From Alteromonadaceae bacterium 2753L.S.0a.02 (lineage in GTDB: Bacteria; Pseudomonadota; Gammaproteobacteria; Pseudomonadales; Cellvibrionaceae), in the NCBI GenBank assembly GCA_007827375.1, contig VISH01000002.1:248001-312000 (forward strand): 64,000 nucleotides of DNA, written 5' to 3'. Below are positions 18,064-27,701 of the stretch, piece after piece. A program made the translations under genes and the position numbers. Numbering within the stretch: position 1 is the stretch's first letter; each line of letters begins with the position of its first letter. The notes under the pieces are model-generated. The model searched no databases. It was not told the origin of the DNA and worked only from the letters and a program-made list of their open reading frames with translations.

Positions 18064-20319
18064 TTAGTCGCAGATACCCGGAGAAGGTGAGTTACCTGAG
18101 ATTAACAAGTTATCGATATTTGGAAGGCCTGCATCATTTGTGGATATTAGGCTTAGCTGTAAATTGCCGGCTGGCAGCGTGAGATCGGAGATGTTGAGAT
18201 CGTTGTAGCTCGTCCAGTTGCTGCTACTGGCAAAATTGATACTTCTCAGAGTGCTGTTATTTGCTGTTAACAAGGCACTTCGGGTATTCGCGCCATTGGC
18301 GAAGCGAATGGTAATGCTGTAGTTGCCGCTGGTTGGAATATTTAGTGCGTAGTCCATATGACTGCCGGAATAATTATCGCTGTTGGCGTACCCCGCTCCA
18401 GAATACCCAGCGTGTTCCGATTGTATAATACCGCTAAGCCCACAAAATCCTGGTTCATACTCTTCGATGGTGAGGCTGATAACTGTGTTTGTTGAATTGG
18501 AATTTCCTGAACAATTTACTACGCCACCATCGCCCCACTGATTGTTGCACGTGTTAGCGCCGATACAACTCGCGCTGTTTTCCCAGCCCCAACCTTCATC
18601 GCTGGTGACGCAAAGCGGGTAGTCGCTGCCGTACCAATTGCAGTAAGCCGTGCAGCTTCCGCCCGAACTGCTGCTCGAGGAGCTGCTGGATGATGAGCTA
18701 CTACTGGAAGAACTGATGCTTGATGAAGAGCTGCTACTGGATGAGCTACTGCTGGAAGATGAACTGGAAGACGATGAAGTACTGCCACTGGAAGCTCCAC
18801 CCAAGTAGGTTTCGAACTCTGCGATCTCAGGAATACCGCTTGCGGTAAGAATTTCGAAATTGATTTTGTCTAGCGTGGTTGTGCCGAAATTAATCGTACC
18901 GGCTCCAATTCCATTAGCCAGTACATCGCCGTTGTTGTGATTTACCAGCTGCCAGGCTTGTACCCGCCCGGCGCTTGCTGCGGTTTCGCGAATTACCACG
19001 GTATCCAGAGTTACCGGGCTACTCCACTTTACAGAAATACGACCAGTTTGCCCATCTGGCGACCAATAAGTGTCCAAGTCGCCATCACGTACATTACCGT
19101 AACTGGTGCCGCTGGCTTTACTGCTGCCATCTGAGCCCGCACCGATGCTCAGGTTGGTTGCATCCCCTGAGCCCGAAGACGAGCCTGTAGATGAACTGGA
19201 GGATGAGCTTGAAGAACTGCTTGAGCTTGAAGAACTGCTCCCCGTCACGCTACAACTGCCATCGCTTTCACGCAGTCCTTTACCGGAACCCGCGGTTGCC
19301 AGCACTGTGTTACGTACACAGCTGGCACGGTCGAGACGATAGCTGTAAGGAATGTCGATGTAGGTAGTCGAAGTGGGATTCGGCCCGGCGGGGTAAGAAT
19401 CGGAACCACTGCTCCAGGTAACATTATCGAAAACATTACCACTAACGTCCCAGTAGCCCATGTCGCTTGTGTAGAACGTACCCAAAGGGTTTTTGCTGTT
19501 GAGGAAGTAATTATTTTCGGCTTTGATACGACCTCCGATACGCGGGTTCATCCCCGATTTATTTAGCGAATCGTATAAATTGTTATATGCGTGCGCCGTA
19601 CCAAAGCGCAACAAAGGCGTACGGGAATCTATATTTAGATAATGGTTGTGATGAAAGGTGATATAACCGTTGTTGGAATCACTGTCGCTGGAACCGATTA
19701 AACCGCCCCGTCCCGAGTCGTGCAAATAGTTGTAAGATACGGTTACATATTGAGTGTCGGCTTTCATATCGATAAGTGAATCGTAACCGTCGCTCTCCCC
19801 GCCAGAGGCTTCGAGCTCGCAGTGATCAACCCAAATATTATAAACACCCGATTCCATGCCAATTGCGTCGCCGCCGTTGGATAGTGGAAAACCGGATTTT
19901 TTAACATTACGCACGTGCAGATTTTGCAAAATAATGTTGGATGTGTTGCGCAGGTGAATTCCAATTTGATCAAAAATTGCGTTATTTCCAACGCCGATTA
20001 AAGAAATATTACTAACGCCTTTAAATTGAATTTCATCGCCCGTGGTGTCGCAAGCACCTGATAACTTTTCAGTATTTCCGTGATTGATCGTACCGTTTAC
20101 ATAGATAATTAAAGGTGTATCTTCAGACGCTCTATTGCACATGGCAGCATTTATTTCTGTGCCGGTGCTCGCATAAATCACCTGTCCCCCTGCACCTCCT
20201 GTGGTACCACCGTTAAGTGTGGCGTAACCTTCTATGGCGGCGTGTGCATCGATACTTCCCAGCACACTGATTCCCAAAATTGATAAGGCCGTCGCAGATC
20301 TTCGATTAAAAAAAAGCAT
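18064..20319 (-). CDS. Secreted modular pectate lyase (PL1) with two polyserine linkers, discoidin-like, CBM10-like and CBM35/6-like modules
   Basis: The 751-residue enzyme has a signal peptide ending near residue 28 (DAHA). The catalytic right-handed beta-helix (about 30-355) is a family 1 polysaccharide lyase. It shows NIWVDHCEL (162-169), HDSGRGGLIGSSDSD, and HHNHYLNIDSRTPLLRFG with the catalytic-site arginine in SRTP, then HAYNNLY. Residues 361-383 are the first polyserine linker. About 388-508 is an F5/8-type-C (discoidin-like) module. About 510-553 is the second polyserine linker. About 556-605 is a Cys/Trp-rich CBM10-like module (CNWYGSDYPLC, EGWGWENSASC). About 615-745 is a CBM35/CBM6-like sandwich. 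It cleaves pectate by beta-elimination outside the cell while bound to cell-wall polysaccharide. Confidence 0.93.
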   Translation of the reverse strand: MLFFNRRSATALSILGISVLGSIDAHAAIEGYATLNGGTTGGAGGQVIYASTGTEINAAMCNRASEDTPLIIYVNGTINHGNTEKLSGACDTTGDEIQFKGVSNISLIGVGNNAIFDQIGIHLRNTSNIILQNLHVRNVKKSGFPLSNGGDAIGMESGVYNIWVDHCELEASGGESDGYDSLIDMKADTQYVTVSYNYLHDSGRGGLIGSSDSDSNNGYITFHHNHYLNIDSRTPLLRFGTAHAYNNLYDSLNKSGMNPRIGGRIKAENNYFLNSKNPLGTFYTSDMGYWDVSGNVFDNVTWSSGSDSYPAGPNPTSTTYIDIPYSYRLDRASCVRNTVLATAGSGKGLRESDGSCSVTGSSSSSSSSSSSSSSSSSTGSSSGSGDATNLSIGAGSDGSSKASGTSYGNVRDGDLDTYWSPDGQTGRISVKWSSPVTLDTVVIRETAASAGRVQAWQLVNHNNGDVLANGIGAGTINFGTTTLDKINFEILTASGIPEIAEFETYLGGASSGSTSSSSSSSSSSSSSSSSSSSSISSSSSSSSSSSSSSSSSGGSCTAYCNWYGSDYPLCVTSDEGWGWENSASCIGANTCNNQWGDGGVVNCSGNSNSTNTVISLTIEEYEPGFCGLSGIIQSEHAGYSGAGYANSDNYSGSHMDYALNIPTSGNYSITIRFANGANTRSALLTANNSTLRSINFASSSNWTSYNDLNISDLTLPAGNLQLSLISTNDAGLPNIDNLLISGNSPSPGICD

Positions 20320-20553
20320 GGCAATTCACCCCGGTTTTTGTGTTTATTGTTACTGTCTCTAATTTCGGGGGCAATTCTAAAGAGCAGGTCCGCAGGGGCC
20401 TGAGAACCAGGTACAGTTTTGTCTTGCACTATTTGCAGCCTGCAAAATGTTGAAGTATTTGGGGATAATCTGCTAGTTAAACATTGAGGAAGGTCGAGAT
20501 CGCGGCAGGGAAGGTGGCCCAGCAATGTCTGGCATCGCTGGGCACTGCGGATT

Positions 20554-21303
20554 TTATTGCCGGCTATCTGTTTTACCGGGGTAAGGGAAAAACACTTGCG
20601 TGGCTGCGATACCAATACCGTCGCCGGTCATACCCTGAGATACAAATCGGGTTCCGGTTAAAACCAGAGATTTTTCGGCGACCAGAGAACGGGCCAAAGT
20701 GAGTTGTGCGTCAGTTAACTGGGCACGTTCAAAATTTAACTCGTGGAACAGAAAAGACCAATAGGTGTTAATTTGTTGCGCCTTATAGTAGGGGCAGGGG
20801 GTGGTGATGCAAACAATACCCGAGGATTTAACATCCAGATAGGTACCGACCGCGGCTTGACTATTGGCGCTGGTCCAGGTTGCAGTGGCTTTTAACGCTT
20901 GCAGGTCATAGGCGTTGTTGCTCCAATCAAAATCCACCAAGGCGCCTTTAATCAGTGCGCGCCCCAATGCGATGTAGTGCTCAAATTTTTGAATTTGCTC
21001 ATCGCTTAGGCCAAGCCCATCGTAATTGATTTCAACCACATAAACAGGCTGCGGGACGGGGGCGTAATCAGCATCACTTATCGTGGGCACCTCGACGAAA
21101 ACCCGGTTTACCGGCGTCAGCCAGTAACCACCACACAGTGGATAAATGCAGTCGCGGTAGTCGGGTTCAACGGTGTAGGTAAGTGTCGGGTCAAGTGCAA
21201 TTGGTGACACTGGTGGGTCGATAACAACAATATCGCTGGCTTTGGCAGTGATTGTCCACAATATAGAAAGCGTAAAAAAGAATTTAATTAATTTATTATT
21301 CAT
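20554..21303 (-). CDS. Exported protein, DUF6748-like
   Basis: The 249-residue product has a signal peptide (NKLIKFFFTLSILWTITAKA). Two cysteine pairs are visible, one in DCIYPLCGGY and one in GIVCITTPCPYY. The second motif and the C-terminal half look like the DUF6748 family, in which SGIVC..TPCP is repeated in many members. I recall that family name with limited certainty. The function of such proteins is unknown; the cysteines suggest a folded periplasmic or secreted domain. It sits upstream of the pectate lyase on the same strand, but with 234 bases between, so co-transcription is uncertain. Confidence 0.7.
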   Translation of the reverse strand: MNNKLIKFFFTLSILWTITAKASDIVVIDPPVSPIALDPTLTYTVEPDYRDCIYPLCGGYWLTPVNRVFVEVPTISDADYAPVPQPVYVVEINYDGLGLSDEQIQKFEHYIALGRALIKGALVDFDWSNNAYDLQALKATATWTSANSQAAVGTYLDVKSSGIVCITTPCPYYKAQQINTYWSFLFHELNFERAQLTDAQLTLARSLVAEKSLVLTGTRFVSQGMTGDGIGIAATQVFFPYPGKTDSRQ

Positions 21304-21752
21304 GGTGTTTCTCCAAAAATTGTTAATAGGTGGCTATAAACAACTTTCCTGAACACACAACGTAAAACTCCTGATTTCTAGCCGGATGCGATTTTAGGAC
21401 GGTATTGTTTCGGTAGTCACCTCCGGAAATGAAATTGCTGCCAATGGGTGGTTTTGGTGGTCAGATATTTAAAGGCATAGCATCAATTAGCCGATGGGAA
21501 TTGGCAAAGAAGGAAATTCGAAGATTGTAATTTATGGTTCTCTAATGTTGCGTGCAGCGTTTATTCGATAGAAGAATGAAATAACTACGGTATCAGATAT
21601 TGTAATCTTTGATGTGAGTCCGCAGCTAATGAGTTGCGCTACGCTGTTCTGCGGGTTTAGGTTAAATATAAAAGTTGTAGCGGTCTGTAAACCTTCAGTT
21701 TGAACTTTTATGATGCGTCAGTTTCTAGAGCTTTCTGGGAGTACTGGTTTGT
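21304..21752. other. Intergenic region, nothing recognised
   Basis: The promoter of the DUF6748-like gene and the end of the Lrp gene transcript should lie here. No open frame, clear terminator or repeat was found. Confidence 0.4.
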
Positions 21753-22235
21753 TCATTCTTCTTCGGTTAATTTTTTAAGATCCAATCCGTCGGCATATTT
21801 GTTTTGATTCATCACAACATGGGTATTGATTGTAATTGAGCGATCAGAAGCGCTTAGTAATTTATCATTTATTTTTAGGTAGTGGTTCATATCAGGGCAA
21901 ATAATTTTAAGAAAGAAATCGAACTCACCGCTCACGGTGTAGCACTCCACTACCTCTGGGGTCGCTTTCACCATTTTTTCAAAATCACGAAAGTCTTGCT
22001 GGCTGTGATTTTTTAAGCTTACCGTCGCGATGCACACAATGTGTCTACATATTAAGGGCAGATTAATGCGAGCATGATAAGAGCTGAGTATGTCTGCCTG
22101 TTCTAGACGGCGCACGCGCTGCAGGCAGGAACTGGGAGAGAGATTGACTCGCTCTGCCAGTTCCTGGTTGGTAATTCGTGCCTCGGCCTGGAGCTCCTGT
22201 AGAATTTTAAGATCTGTTTTATCCAAATTCACCAT
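21753..22235 (-). CDS. Lrp/AsnC family transcriptional regulator
   Basis: The 160-residue protein has the standard layout. An N-terminal helix-turn-helix covers DLKILQELQAEARITNQELAERVNLSPSSCLQRVRRLE, and a C-terminal RAM/AsnC effector domain of about 85 residues includes VVECYTVSGEFDFFLKIICPDMNHY. These regulators form octamers or dimers of dimers that bind an amino acid and wrap DNA. The gene lies beside an aminotransferase and the arginine succinyltransferase operon, so control of those genes in response to an amino acid is the likely role (inference from position). A GGGA element precedes the ATG. Confidence 0.93.
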   Translation of the reverse strand: MVNLDKTDLKILQELQAEARITNQELAERVNLSPSSCLQRVRRLEQADILSSYHARINLPLICRHIVCIATVSLKNHSQQDFRDFEKMVKATPEVVECYTVSGEFDFFLKIICPDMNHYLKINDKLLSASDRSITINTHVVMNQNKYADGLDLKKLTEEE

Positions 22236-22412
22236 AGTAGGTCCCGTCGCTACCGCTTATCCGGCTTTTGTCAAATTTAGTGGATAGCACATAAAAAGTC
22301 AGGCATAACCCCGCCCCGATATTAACAGATTGGATTAATGGGTGGTGCAGAGATCTTACAGCATTACATTTTATGCGGTATAACAGTAGGTTGCACGGGC
22401 GGTTTCGATGGA

Positions 22413-23792
22413 TTATTTTCGCAGCGTTGCATGGAATCTATCGAGAGCTTCGATTGCAGTAGCTATTACCCTATCCAATTCCTGTTGGGTAATAGTTAAG
22501 GGTGGCGAAATAGCCAGGGTGGCCACAGAGGGCAGCGGGCGCACCACCACACCGCGGGCACGAATCGCAGTTGCAAGTTGTTGTGGCCACTTTTGAGCGG
22601 GTTCTGGCAGGGCATGGGTTTCTTTGTCGCTTACCAATTGAATGCCCGCCAGTAAACCGCGACCTCTTATTTCTCCGACAAGGGGGTGAGGCAACAGGTT
22701 CTCACGCAGTTGAGCATGTAAATATTCTCCCAGAGTGTCAGCGTTTTCCAAGAGCTTTTCAGATTGCAACAGCGCGATGTTGGCAAGTGCGACCGCGGCA
22801 CCCACTGGATGACCACTATAGGTATAGCCATGATAAAACGCACCTAATTTTTCTGAACCCTCGATAAGGGTCTGATAAATCGCCTCATTGATAAATGCTG
22901 CCGACAGTGGAAAATAACCGCTGGTTAGACCTTTGGCGGTGGCGATCATATCTGCATCCATTTCCAGTAGCGGCGATCCGAACCATTCCCCAAGGCGGCC
23001 CATGCCGCAAACCACTTCGTCGGCAATTAACAAAATATTATTCTCGCTGAGCAACTGTTTGAGTTTTTTAAAATAACCTTTTGGGGGCTCAATTACTCCG
23101 CCTGCAGCCTGGATGGGTTCGGCAATAAAAGCGGCAATGGTATCGGCGCCTTCGCGCTGAATAAGTGTTTCGACATTGTTAATCAGACGATCACAAAATG
23201 CGCCTTCAGATTCCCCCGGATGTGCGTAGCGGAAGTAGTGGGGGCAGTCTGTGCGTAACACGAAATCCAGCGGCAGCGGAAAATCTTTGTGGAAGCTGGG
23301 TAAACCGGTGAGGCTTGCGGTACTGATCGATGTGCCGTGATAAGCCTGCTCGCGAGCTATTATCTTTATTTTTTTTGTGTCACCACGAATGAAGTGATAG
23401 TGCCACGCTATTTTAACCAGGGTGTCGTTGGCATCGCTGCCGCCGTTGCCAAAAAATACTTTAGAGATACCTGGGGGAGAAAATTGTAATAAGGTATCGG
23501 CAAGTTTTATCTGATCGATATTAGAGGCGTTATTGAAGCTGTGGTAGTACCCCAATGACTGCGCACTCAAGGCCATGGCTTGTGCCAGCTCTGCTCTGCC
23601 GTAACCCACATTCACACACCACAGCCCTGCGACGGCATCCAATAATGGATTGCCCTCACCGTCTTCAATGGTGTTGCCGTAACCCCGGGTAATTAAGGTG
23701 GGGCCATTGGCGCGTAAATCTGTAATTGACGACGCGGGATGTAAAACACATTCGGTATCGAGCTGCAAAAGGTTTTGAATTGAGTCTGTCAT
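22413..23792 (-). CDS. Class III PLP-dependent aminotransferase (omega-amino acid/putrescine--pyruvate type)
   Basis: The 459-residue enzyme is a fold-type I aminotransferase. It shows FGNGGSDANDTLVK (cofactor phosphate region, about 115-127), the YHGTSISTASLTG stretch, ADEVVCGMGR with Asp258 contacting the pyridine ring, and the Schiff-base Lys287 in ATAKGLTSGY. It most resembles SpuC-like putrescine/omega-amino acid:pyruvate transaminases rather than classical AstC. It may nevertheless fill the AstC step (N-succinylornithine to succinylglutamate semialdehyde), since no other aminotransferase is beside the ast genes. I chose the ATG at 23792, preceded by GAGAGGAA at proper spacing; the frame continues to 24032 without a ribosome site. 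It is divergent from the ast operon. Confidence 0.9.
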   Translation of the reverse strand: MTDSIQNLLQLDTECVLHPASSITDLRANGPTLITRGYGNTIEDGEGNPLLDAVAGLWCVNVGYGRAELAQAMALSAQSLGYYHSFNNASNIDQIKLADTLLQFSPPGISKVFFGNGGSDANDTLVKIAWHYHFIRGDTKKIKIIAREQAYHGTSISTASLTGLPSFHKDFPLPLDFVLRTDCPHYFRYAHPGESEGAFCDRLINNVETLIQREGADTIAAFIAEPIQAAGGVIEPPKGYFKKLKQLLSENNILLIADEVVCGMGRLGEWFGSPLLEMDADMIATAKGLTSGYFPLSAAFINEAIYQTLIEGSEKLGAFYHGYTYSGHPVGAAVALANIALLQSEKLLENADTLGEYLHAQLRENLLPHPLVGEIRGRGLLAGIQLVSDKETHALPEPAQKWPQQLATAIRARGVVVRPLPSVATLAISPPLTITQQELDRVIATAIEALDRFHATLRK

Positions 23793-23915
23793 TGGATATT
23801 CCTCTCTGAACCTCTTTTGAGTATATCCAGTGCACGCAGAATATGATTTTTCTATCGAGTAGCAATACGCAAAAAATTTTGTGCGGTACGCTAAATGCCA
23901 TATAAACCGCAACTG

Positions 23916-23940
23916 TTCGGAAACATAGACATTTACCGAA
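23916..23940. promoter_or_regulatory. Imperfect palindrome in the divergent aminotransferase/ast promoter region
   Basis: The 25-base element begins TTCGG and ends CCGAA, with two more paired positions inside. It sits between the divergent starts at 23792 and 24005. It could be an operator for the adjacent Lrp protein or for ArgR. This is inferred from symmetry and position only. Confidence 0.3.
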
Positions 23941-24004
23941 TTTCTATCGGCCAACTGCCCCGATTTAAAAATCATATTCGGTGTTAAATCTTCATAATGA
24001 AAAG

Positions 24005-25213
24005 ATGTGTACCGCCAATTTGGAGTGGCCATTGAACAGTGCCAGGCAATTACTGCAACGCTATTTGACTGATAAAACGCCGCCTATGTTGGAGCTCACC
24101 CAGGCAACGGCTGTGTTGAATTCCGGGAGCACAAACCCCGATGGTGTGGCGGCTGTTGCGCGACAATTTATAGCTGCGTTTACGCCTTGGAGCGACAGCC
24201 ATTACGTACGTCGCCTCAGTGATACCGGCAATATATATCCCCATGCCCATCAGTTTGACATTAACCCGCAGGCGCTGAAGCGGGTACTGCTGGTGGGGCA
24301 TCTCGATACGGTATTCGCGCCCGATGGTGGTTTCGACCGTTGTTGGCGCGAAGGCGATTGCTTGCGAGGTCCCGGTGTTGCCGATATGAAAGGTGGCATC
24401 GTTGTGATGCTAACAGCACTGCAAGCCTTGCGTGAAACCAATTTACTTGGGGATTTAGGGATTACGGTAGTGTTAACTCCTGATGAGGAAATTGGTTCTC
24501 CTTACAGTCGCAAACTGCTCAACGAATTAGCGCCCAACTATATGTGCGGCCTGGTTTTTGAGCCAGCACTGGAAGATGGCACACTCGCTGGGGCTCGTAA
24601 AGGTAGTGGCAATTTTAAAGTGTTAGTTAGTGGCCGTTCGGTGCATGCAGGTCGGGAATTTTTCAATGGTGTCAATGCAGTCACCGGAGCCGCGCAATTA
24701 GCCGCGGAGTTGGCTGGGCTGAGTAATGCCAAGCAGGGTATCAGTGTAAACATCGCGCAAATCGAAGGTGGCGCGGCGATTAATGTGGTGCCCGGCAGCG
24801 CCATTATCCATTTTAATGTGCGGGTTAATAATAGCGAAGCTCTGGCTGTCATTCAGTTGCAATTAGAGCAAATAATTGCGAAATATAATGCTCAGCAGGC
24901 TTGCGAATTTTCACTGCACGGCGAATTTCATCGCCCACCAAAAAACATTGATACAGCGCACCAGGCTCTTTTTGATTTGTTGGCAAGTTGTGGAGATGCC
25001 TTACAGCAGCCGGTACAGTTTCGTGCCACTGGGGGGTGTTGCGATGGCAACAATCTCGCGGTGGCGGGTTTGCCAAATATCGATACCATGGGGGTGTGTG
25101 GTGGGGGAATTCACAGTGAACGTGAATTCCTGCTGATTGAAAGCTTTACGGCGCGGGCCGCATTAACTGCGTTATTTCTGTCTCAGCTAAACCGTTTAAC
25201 GGAGACCTCTTGA
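24005..25213 (+). CDS. M20-family metallohydrolase in the ast operon (candidate N-succinylglutamate desuccinylase)
   Basis: The 402-residue protein belongs to peptidase family M20 in the carboxypeptidase G2/ArgE/DapE clan. Metal and catalytic motifs are present: GHLDTV, GPGVADMKGG (bridging Asp), TPDEEIGSP (catalytic Glu pair), FEPAL and a C-terminal GGGIHSERE with the last metal His. The dimerisation domain is visible in VSGRSVHAGREF. It is the first gene of the operon, its stop codon overlaps the start of astA, and no M14-family AstE is present. M20 members are known to remove N-succinyl or N-acyl groups from amino acids, so AstE replacement is a reasonable inference. The start is uncertain: GTG at 23981 is also in frame. 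Confidence 0.85.
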   Translation: MCTANLEWPLNSARQLLQRYLTDKTPPMLELTQATAVLNSGSTNPDGVAAVARQFIAAFTPWSDSHYVRRLSDTGNIYPHAHQFDINPQALKRVLLVGHLDTVFAPDGGFDRCWREGDCLRGPGVADMKGGIVVMLTALQALRETNLLGDLGITVVLTPDEEIGSPYSRKLLNELAPNYMCGLVFEPALEDGTLAGARKGSGNFKVLVSGRSVHAGREFFNGVNAVTGAAQLAAELAGLSNAKQGISVNIAQIEGGAAINVVPGSAIIHFNVRVNNSEALAVIQLQLEQIIAKYNAQQACEFSLHGEFHRPPKNIDTAHQALFDLLASCGDALQQPVQFRATGGCCDGNNLAVAGLPNIDTMGVCGGGIHSEREFLLIESFTARAALTALFLSQLNRLTETS

Positions 25214-26226
25214 TGCTATTGGTTAGACCGGTTCGAATTAGCGATCTCGATGATCTCCTTACTCTGTCGCAGCTCGCAGGCAGCGGTATGACCTCACTAC
25301 CACCAGAGCGGGATATACTCCAAAAAAAAATACAACGATCATTGCTCAGTTTTGCCCATGGTGAATATTGTCGCGACGACTATTTTTTGTTGGTGCTGGA
25401 AGACAGCGAAAATCAACGCGTGGTTGGAACCGCCGGTATATACACCAGCACGGGGAGCGATCAGGCGTTTTATGCCTACCGGGTGACTCCGGCCAACCAC
25501 TACTCTCACTCGCTGCAGTGCGAAGTACGTGCCGAAATTTTACAGCTTACCAACGATTACACGGATTGCTCCGAAATCGGTACCTTATTTATTAATGGTG
25601 ATTATCGCGGTAATGGCAGCTGGCTGGCGCGCAGCCGATATTTATTGATGGCGCAATTCCATCACCGTTTTAGCGAGAATGTTATCGCTCAAGTTCGGGG
25701 TTGGTTGGATGACAATCACCAAAGCCCTTTTTGGAATGCCATAGGCCAGCATTTTTTCGAAATGGATTACACAGAGGCCGATCGACTTTGCGGCACAGGC
25801 TCTAATTTATTTATTACTGAACTGATGCCGCGCTATCCCATTTATACCAACCTGTTGCCAAGCTCGGCCCGTGAAGCCATTGGTCGAGCACATCGCAACG
25901 CGCTACCCGCGCAGGCCTTGTTGCAGAAAGAAGGCTTTCATTACGAAAACCTGGTGGATATATTTGATGGCGGGCCCATGTTGAGGGCGCGACTTAACTC
26001 CATGGCGACGCCCAGCGCCGCACAGCAAAGCAATGTTCAGATCGAAAATAATCTTGCCCATAGCGCGTCTTTTCTGATAGCGACACAGAGCCTTGAAAAT
26101 TTTCGTGCCGCCCGGGTGCAGGGACAATTGAGCGAATGGGGCACATTATTGTTGCTCCCAGATGTGTGTGCAAATCTGCAATTGCAGGAAGGCGACGCGG
26201 TTCACTACGTTAGCCTGGAGAAATAA
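25213..26226 (+). CDS. astA: Arginine N-succinyltransferase
   Basis: The 337-residue enzyme transfers succinyl from succinyl-CoA to the alpha-amino group of arginine, the first step of the AST pathway of arginine catabolism. The N-terminus MLLVRPVRISDLDDLLTLSQLAGSGMTSLP is characteristic of AstA, followed by ENQRVVGTAGIYTSTG. The substrate-domain segment EIGTLFINGDYRGNGSWLARSRYL and the later FFEMDYTEADRL and ITELMPRYPIYTNLL are also typical. Length matches the family. The ATG at 25213 overlaps the TGA of the M20 gene and is preceded by GGAG. A TTG one codon earlier is also in frame. It is followed two bases later by astD. Confidence 0.95.
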   Translation: MLLVRPVRISDLDDLLTLSQLAGSGMTSLPPERDILQKKIQRSLLSFAHGEYCRDDYFLLVLEDSENQRVVGTAGIYTSTGSDQAFYAYRVTPANHYSHSLQCEVRAEILQLTNDYTDCSEIGTLFINGDYRGNGSWLARSRYLLMAQFHHRFSENVIAQVRGWLDDNHQSPFWNAIGQHFFEMDYTEADRLCGTGSNLFITELMPRYPIYTNLLPSSAREAIGRAHRNALPAQALLQKEGFHYENLVDIFDGGPMLRARLNSMATPSAAQQSNVQIENNLAHSASFLIATQSLENFRAARVQGQLSEWGTLLLLPDVCANLQLQEGDAVHYVSLEK

Positions 26227-26228
26227 CG

Positions 26229-27677
26229 ATGACGGGCATATTAATTAATGGCGAATGGCAAGCCGGGCGCGGTTCTGAATTGCGATCGCTTAACCCGGCT
26301 ACAGGAGAGGTCTTATGGGCGGGTTATGGTGCAGACGAACAGCAGGTACGGGAGGCGGTCGCGGCTGCAAGTCAAGCTCAGCCTTCGTGGTATTTAACGC
26401 CTTTAGCTGAGCGCAAAAGGCTTTTAGAAAACTTTGCCGAAACAGTGCAAGACAATACTTCCGAATTAGCGAAAGCCATCAGTAATGAAACCGGCAAGCC
26501 GTTGTGGGAATCGACCCAGGAAGTGACGGCCATGATAAATAAAATTGCCATCAGTATCTCAGCACAGCAGCAGCGCGCCGCAGATCATTCTGAAGTGCAA
26601 TGGGGGTTACAGCATAGACCCTTGGGGGTCATGGCCGTGTTTGGTCCCTATAATTTTCCCGGTCATTTGCCCAATGGTCATATTGTGCCCGCGCTGCTCG
26701 CGGGAAACAGCATCGTGTTCAAACCCAGTGAAAAAACCCCGGCAGTTGCCGAGCTCACCTTACAGCTATGGCGGGCGGCTGGCCTCCCACCCGGCGTTAT
26801 TAATTTACTGCACGGCGATGCAAGTGTCGGCAGGGCTCTGATCAATGCAGCGGTTCAGGGTGTGCTGTTTACTGGGTCTTATCGTGTGGGTGCTGAAATT
26901 CACCGCCAACTTGCCGGGCGACCCGAGGTGTTGCTGGCACTTGAAATGGGCGGCAATAACCCATTGATTGTTGATAGGGTCGGCAATATTGAAGTCGCCG
27001 CCTGGCATATTATACGCAGTGCGTTTATCAGTAGTGGCCAACGTTGCACCTGCGCCCGTCGTTTGATTTTAGTCGCTAATAACGCCAACTCAGTATTTGA
27101 GCGGGTGATTCAAATATTGCCGCAATTGCAGATTGGTGCTTGGCAGGAAGAGCCTTTTATGGGGCCGTTGATTGATGAACAGGCGGCAATGAAGGTCTTG
27201 GACACGCAGAAAAAACTTTTGCAAATAGGTGGCCGTGCAAAACTGCTGGCCCGGCATAGAGGCAATGCTTTTATTTCTCCAGGCGTTATCACCATGCCTG
27301 GGGTGAAAAATTTGTACGACGAAGAAATATTTGGACCTTTGTTGCAGGTTTATCGGGTGGCTGATTTCGATGAGGCTATCACCCTGGCAAACGATACCCG
27401 CTTCGGTCTCGCTGCCGGGTTATTGAGTGACAATATCAGCCATCAGGAAAAATTTCTGCAACACATTCGCGCCGGGGTGGTGAGTATCAATCAACCCACT
27501 GCAGGCGCTTCATCGACATTGCCCTTCGGAGGCGTTGGACACAGCGGTAACTATCGCCCCAGCGCCAGTTACGCCGCCGATTATTGTGCCTGGCCCCAGG
27601 CGCAGACCCTGGGTACAGCTACCCACGAACAGCAGCCCGTTATACCACAAGGTTTTATGGGTGGAGCCAACCATTAA
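26229..27677 (+). CDS. astD: N-succinylglutamate 5-semialdehyde dehydrogenase
   Basis: The 482-residue NAD-dependent aldehyde dehydrogenase oxidises succinylglutamate semialdehyde to succinylglutamate, step four of the AST pathway. It carries GVMAVFGPYNFPGHLPNGHIVPAL, the coenzyme region FKPSEKTP and FTGSYRVG, the catalytic Glu in LEMGGNNPLIV, and the nucleophile Cys in SSGQRCTCARRL. EEIFGPLLQVYRV and a C-terminal PFGGVGHSGNYRPSA follow. All are hallmarks of AstD. It lies two bases after astA and 24 before astB. Confidence 0.95.
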   Translation: MTGILINGEWQAGRGSELRSLNPATGEVLWAGYGADEQQVREAVAAASQAQPSWYLTPLAERKRLLENFAETVQDNTSELAKAISNETGKPLWESTQEVTAMINKIAISISAQQQRAADHSEVQWGLQHRPLGVMAVFGPYNFPGHLPNGHIVPALLAGNSIVFKPSEKTPAVAELTLQLWRAAGLPPGVINLLHGDASVGRALINAAVQGVLFTGSYRVGAEIHRQLAGRPEVLLALEMGGNNPLIVDRVGNIEVAAWHIIRSAFISSGQRCTCARRLILVANNANSVFERVIQILPQLQIGAWQEEPFMGPLIDEQAAMKVLDTQKKLLQIGGRAKLLARHRGNAFISPGVITMPGVKNLYDEEIFGPLLQVYRVADFDEAITLANDTRFGLAAGLLSDNISHQEKFLQHIRAGVVSINQPTAGASSTLPFGGVGHSGNYRPSASYAADYCAWPQAQTLGTATHEQQPVIPQGFMGGANH

Positions 27678-27701
27678 ATAATTTCCGGGTAATTCCAGCT
27701 T

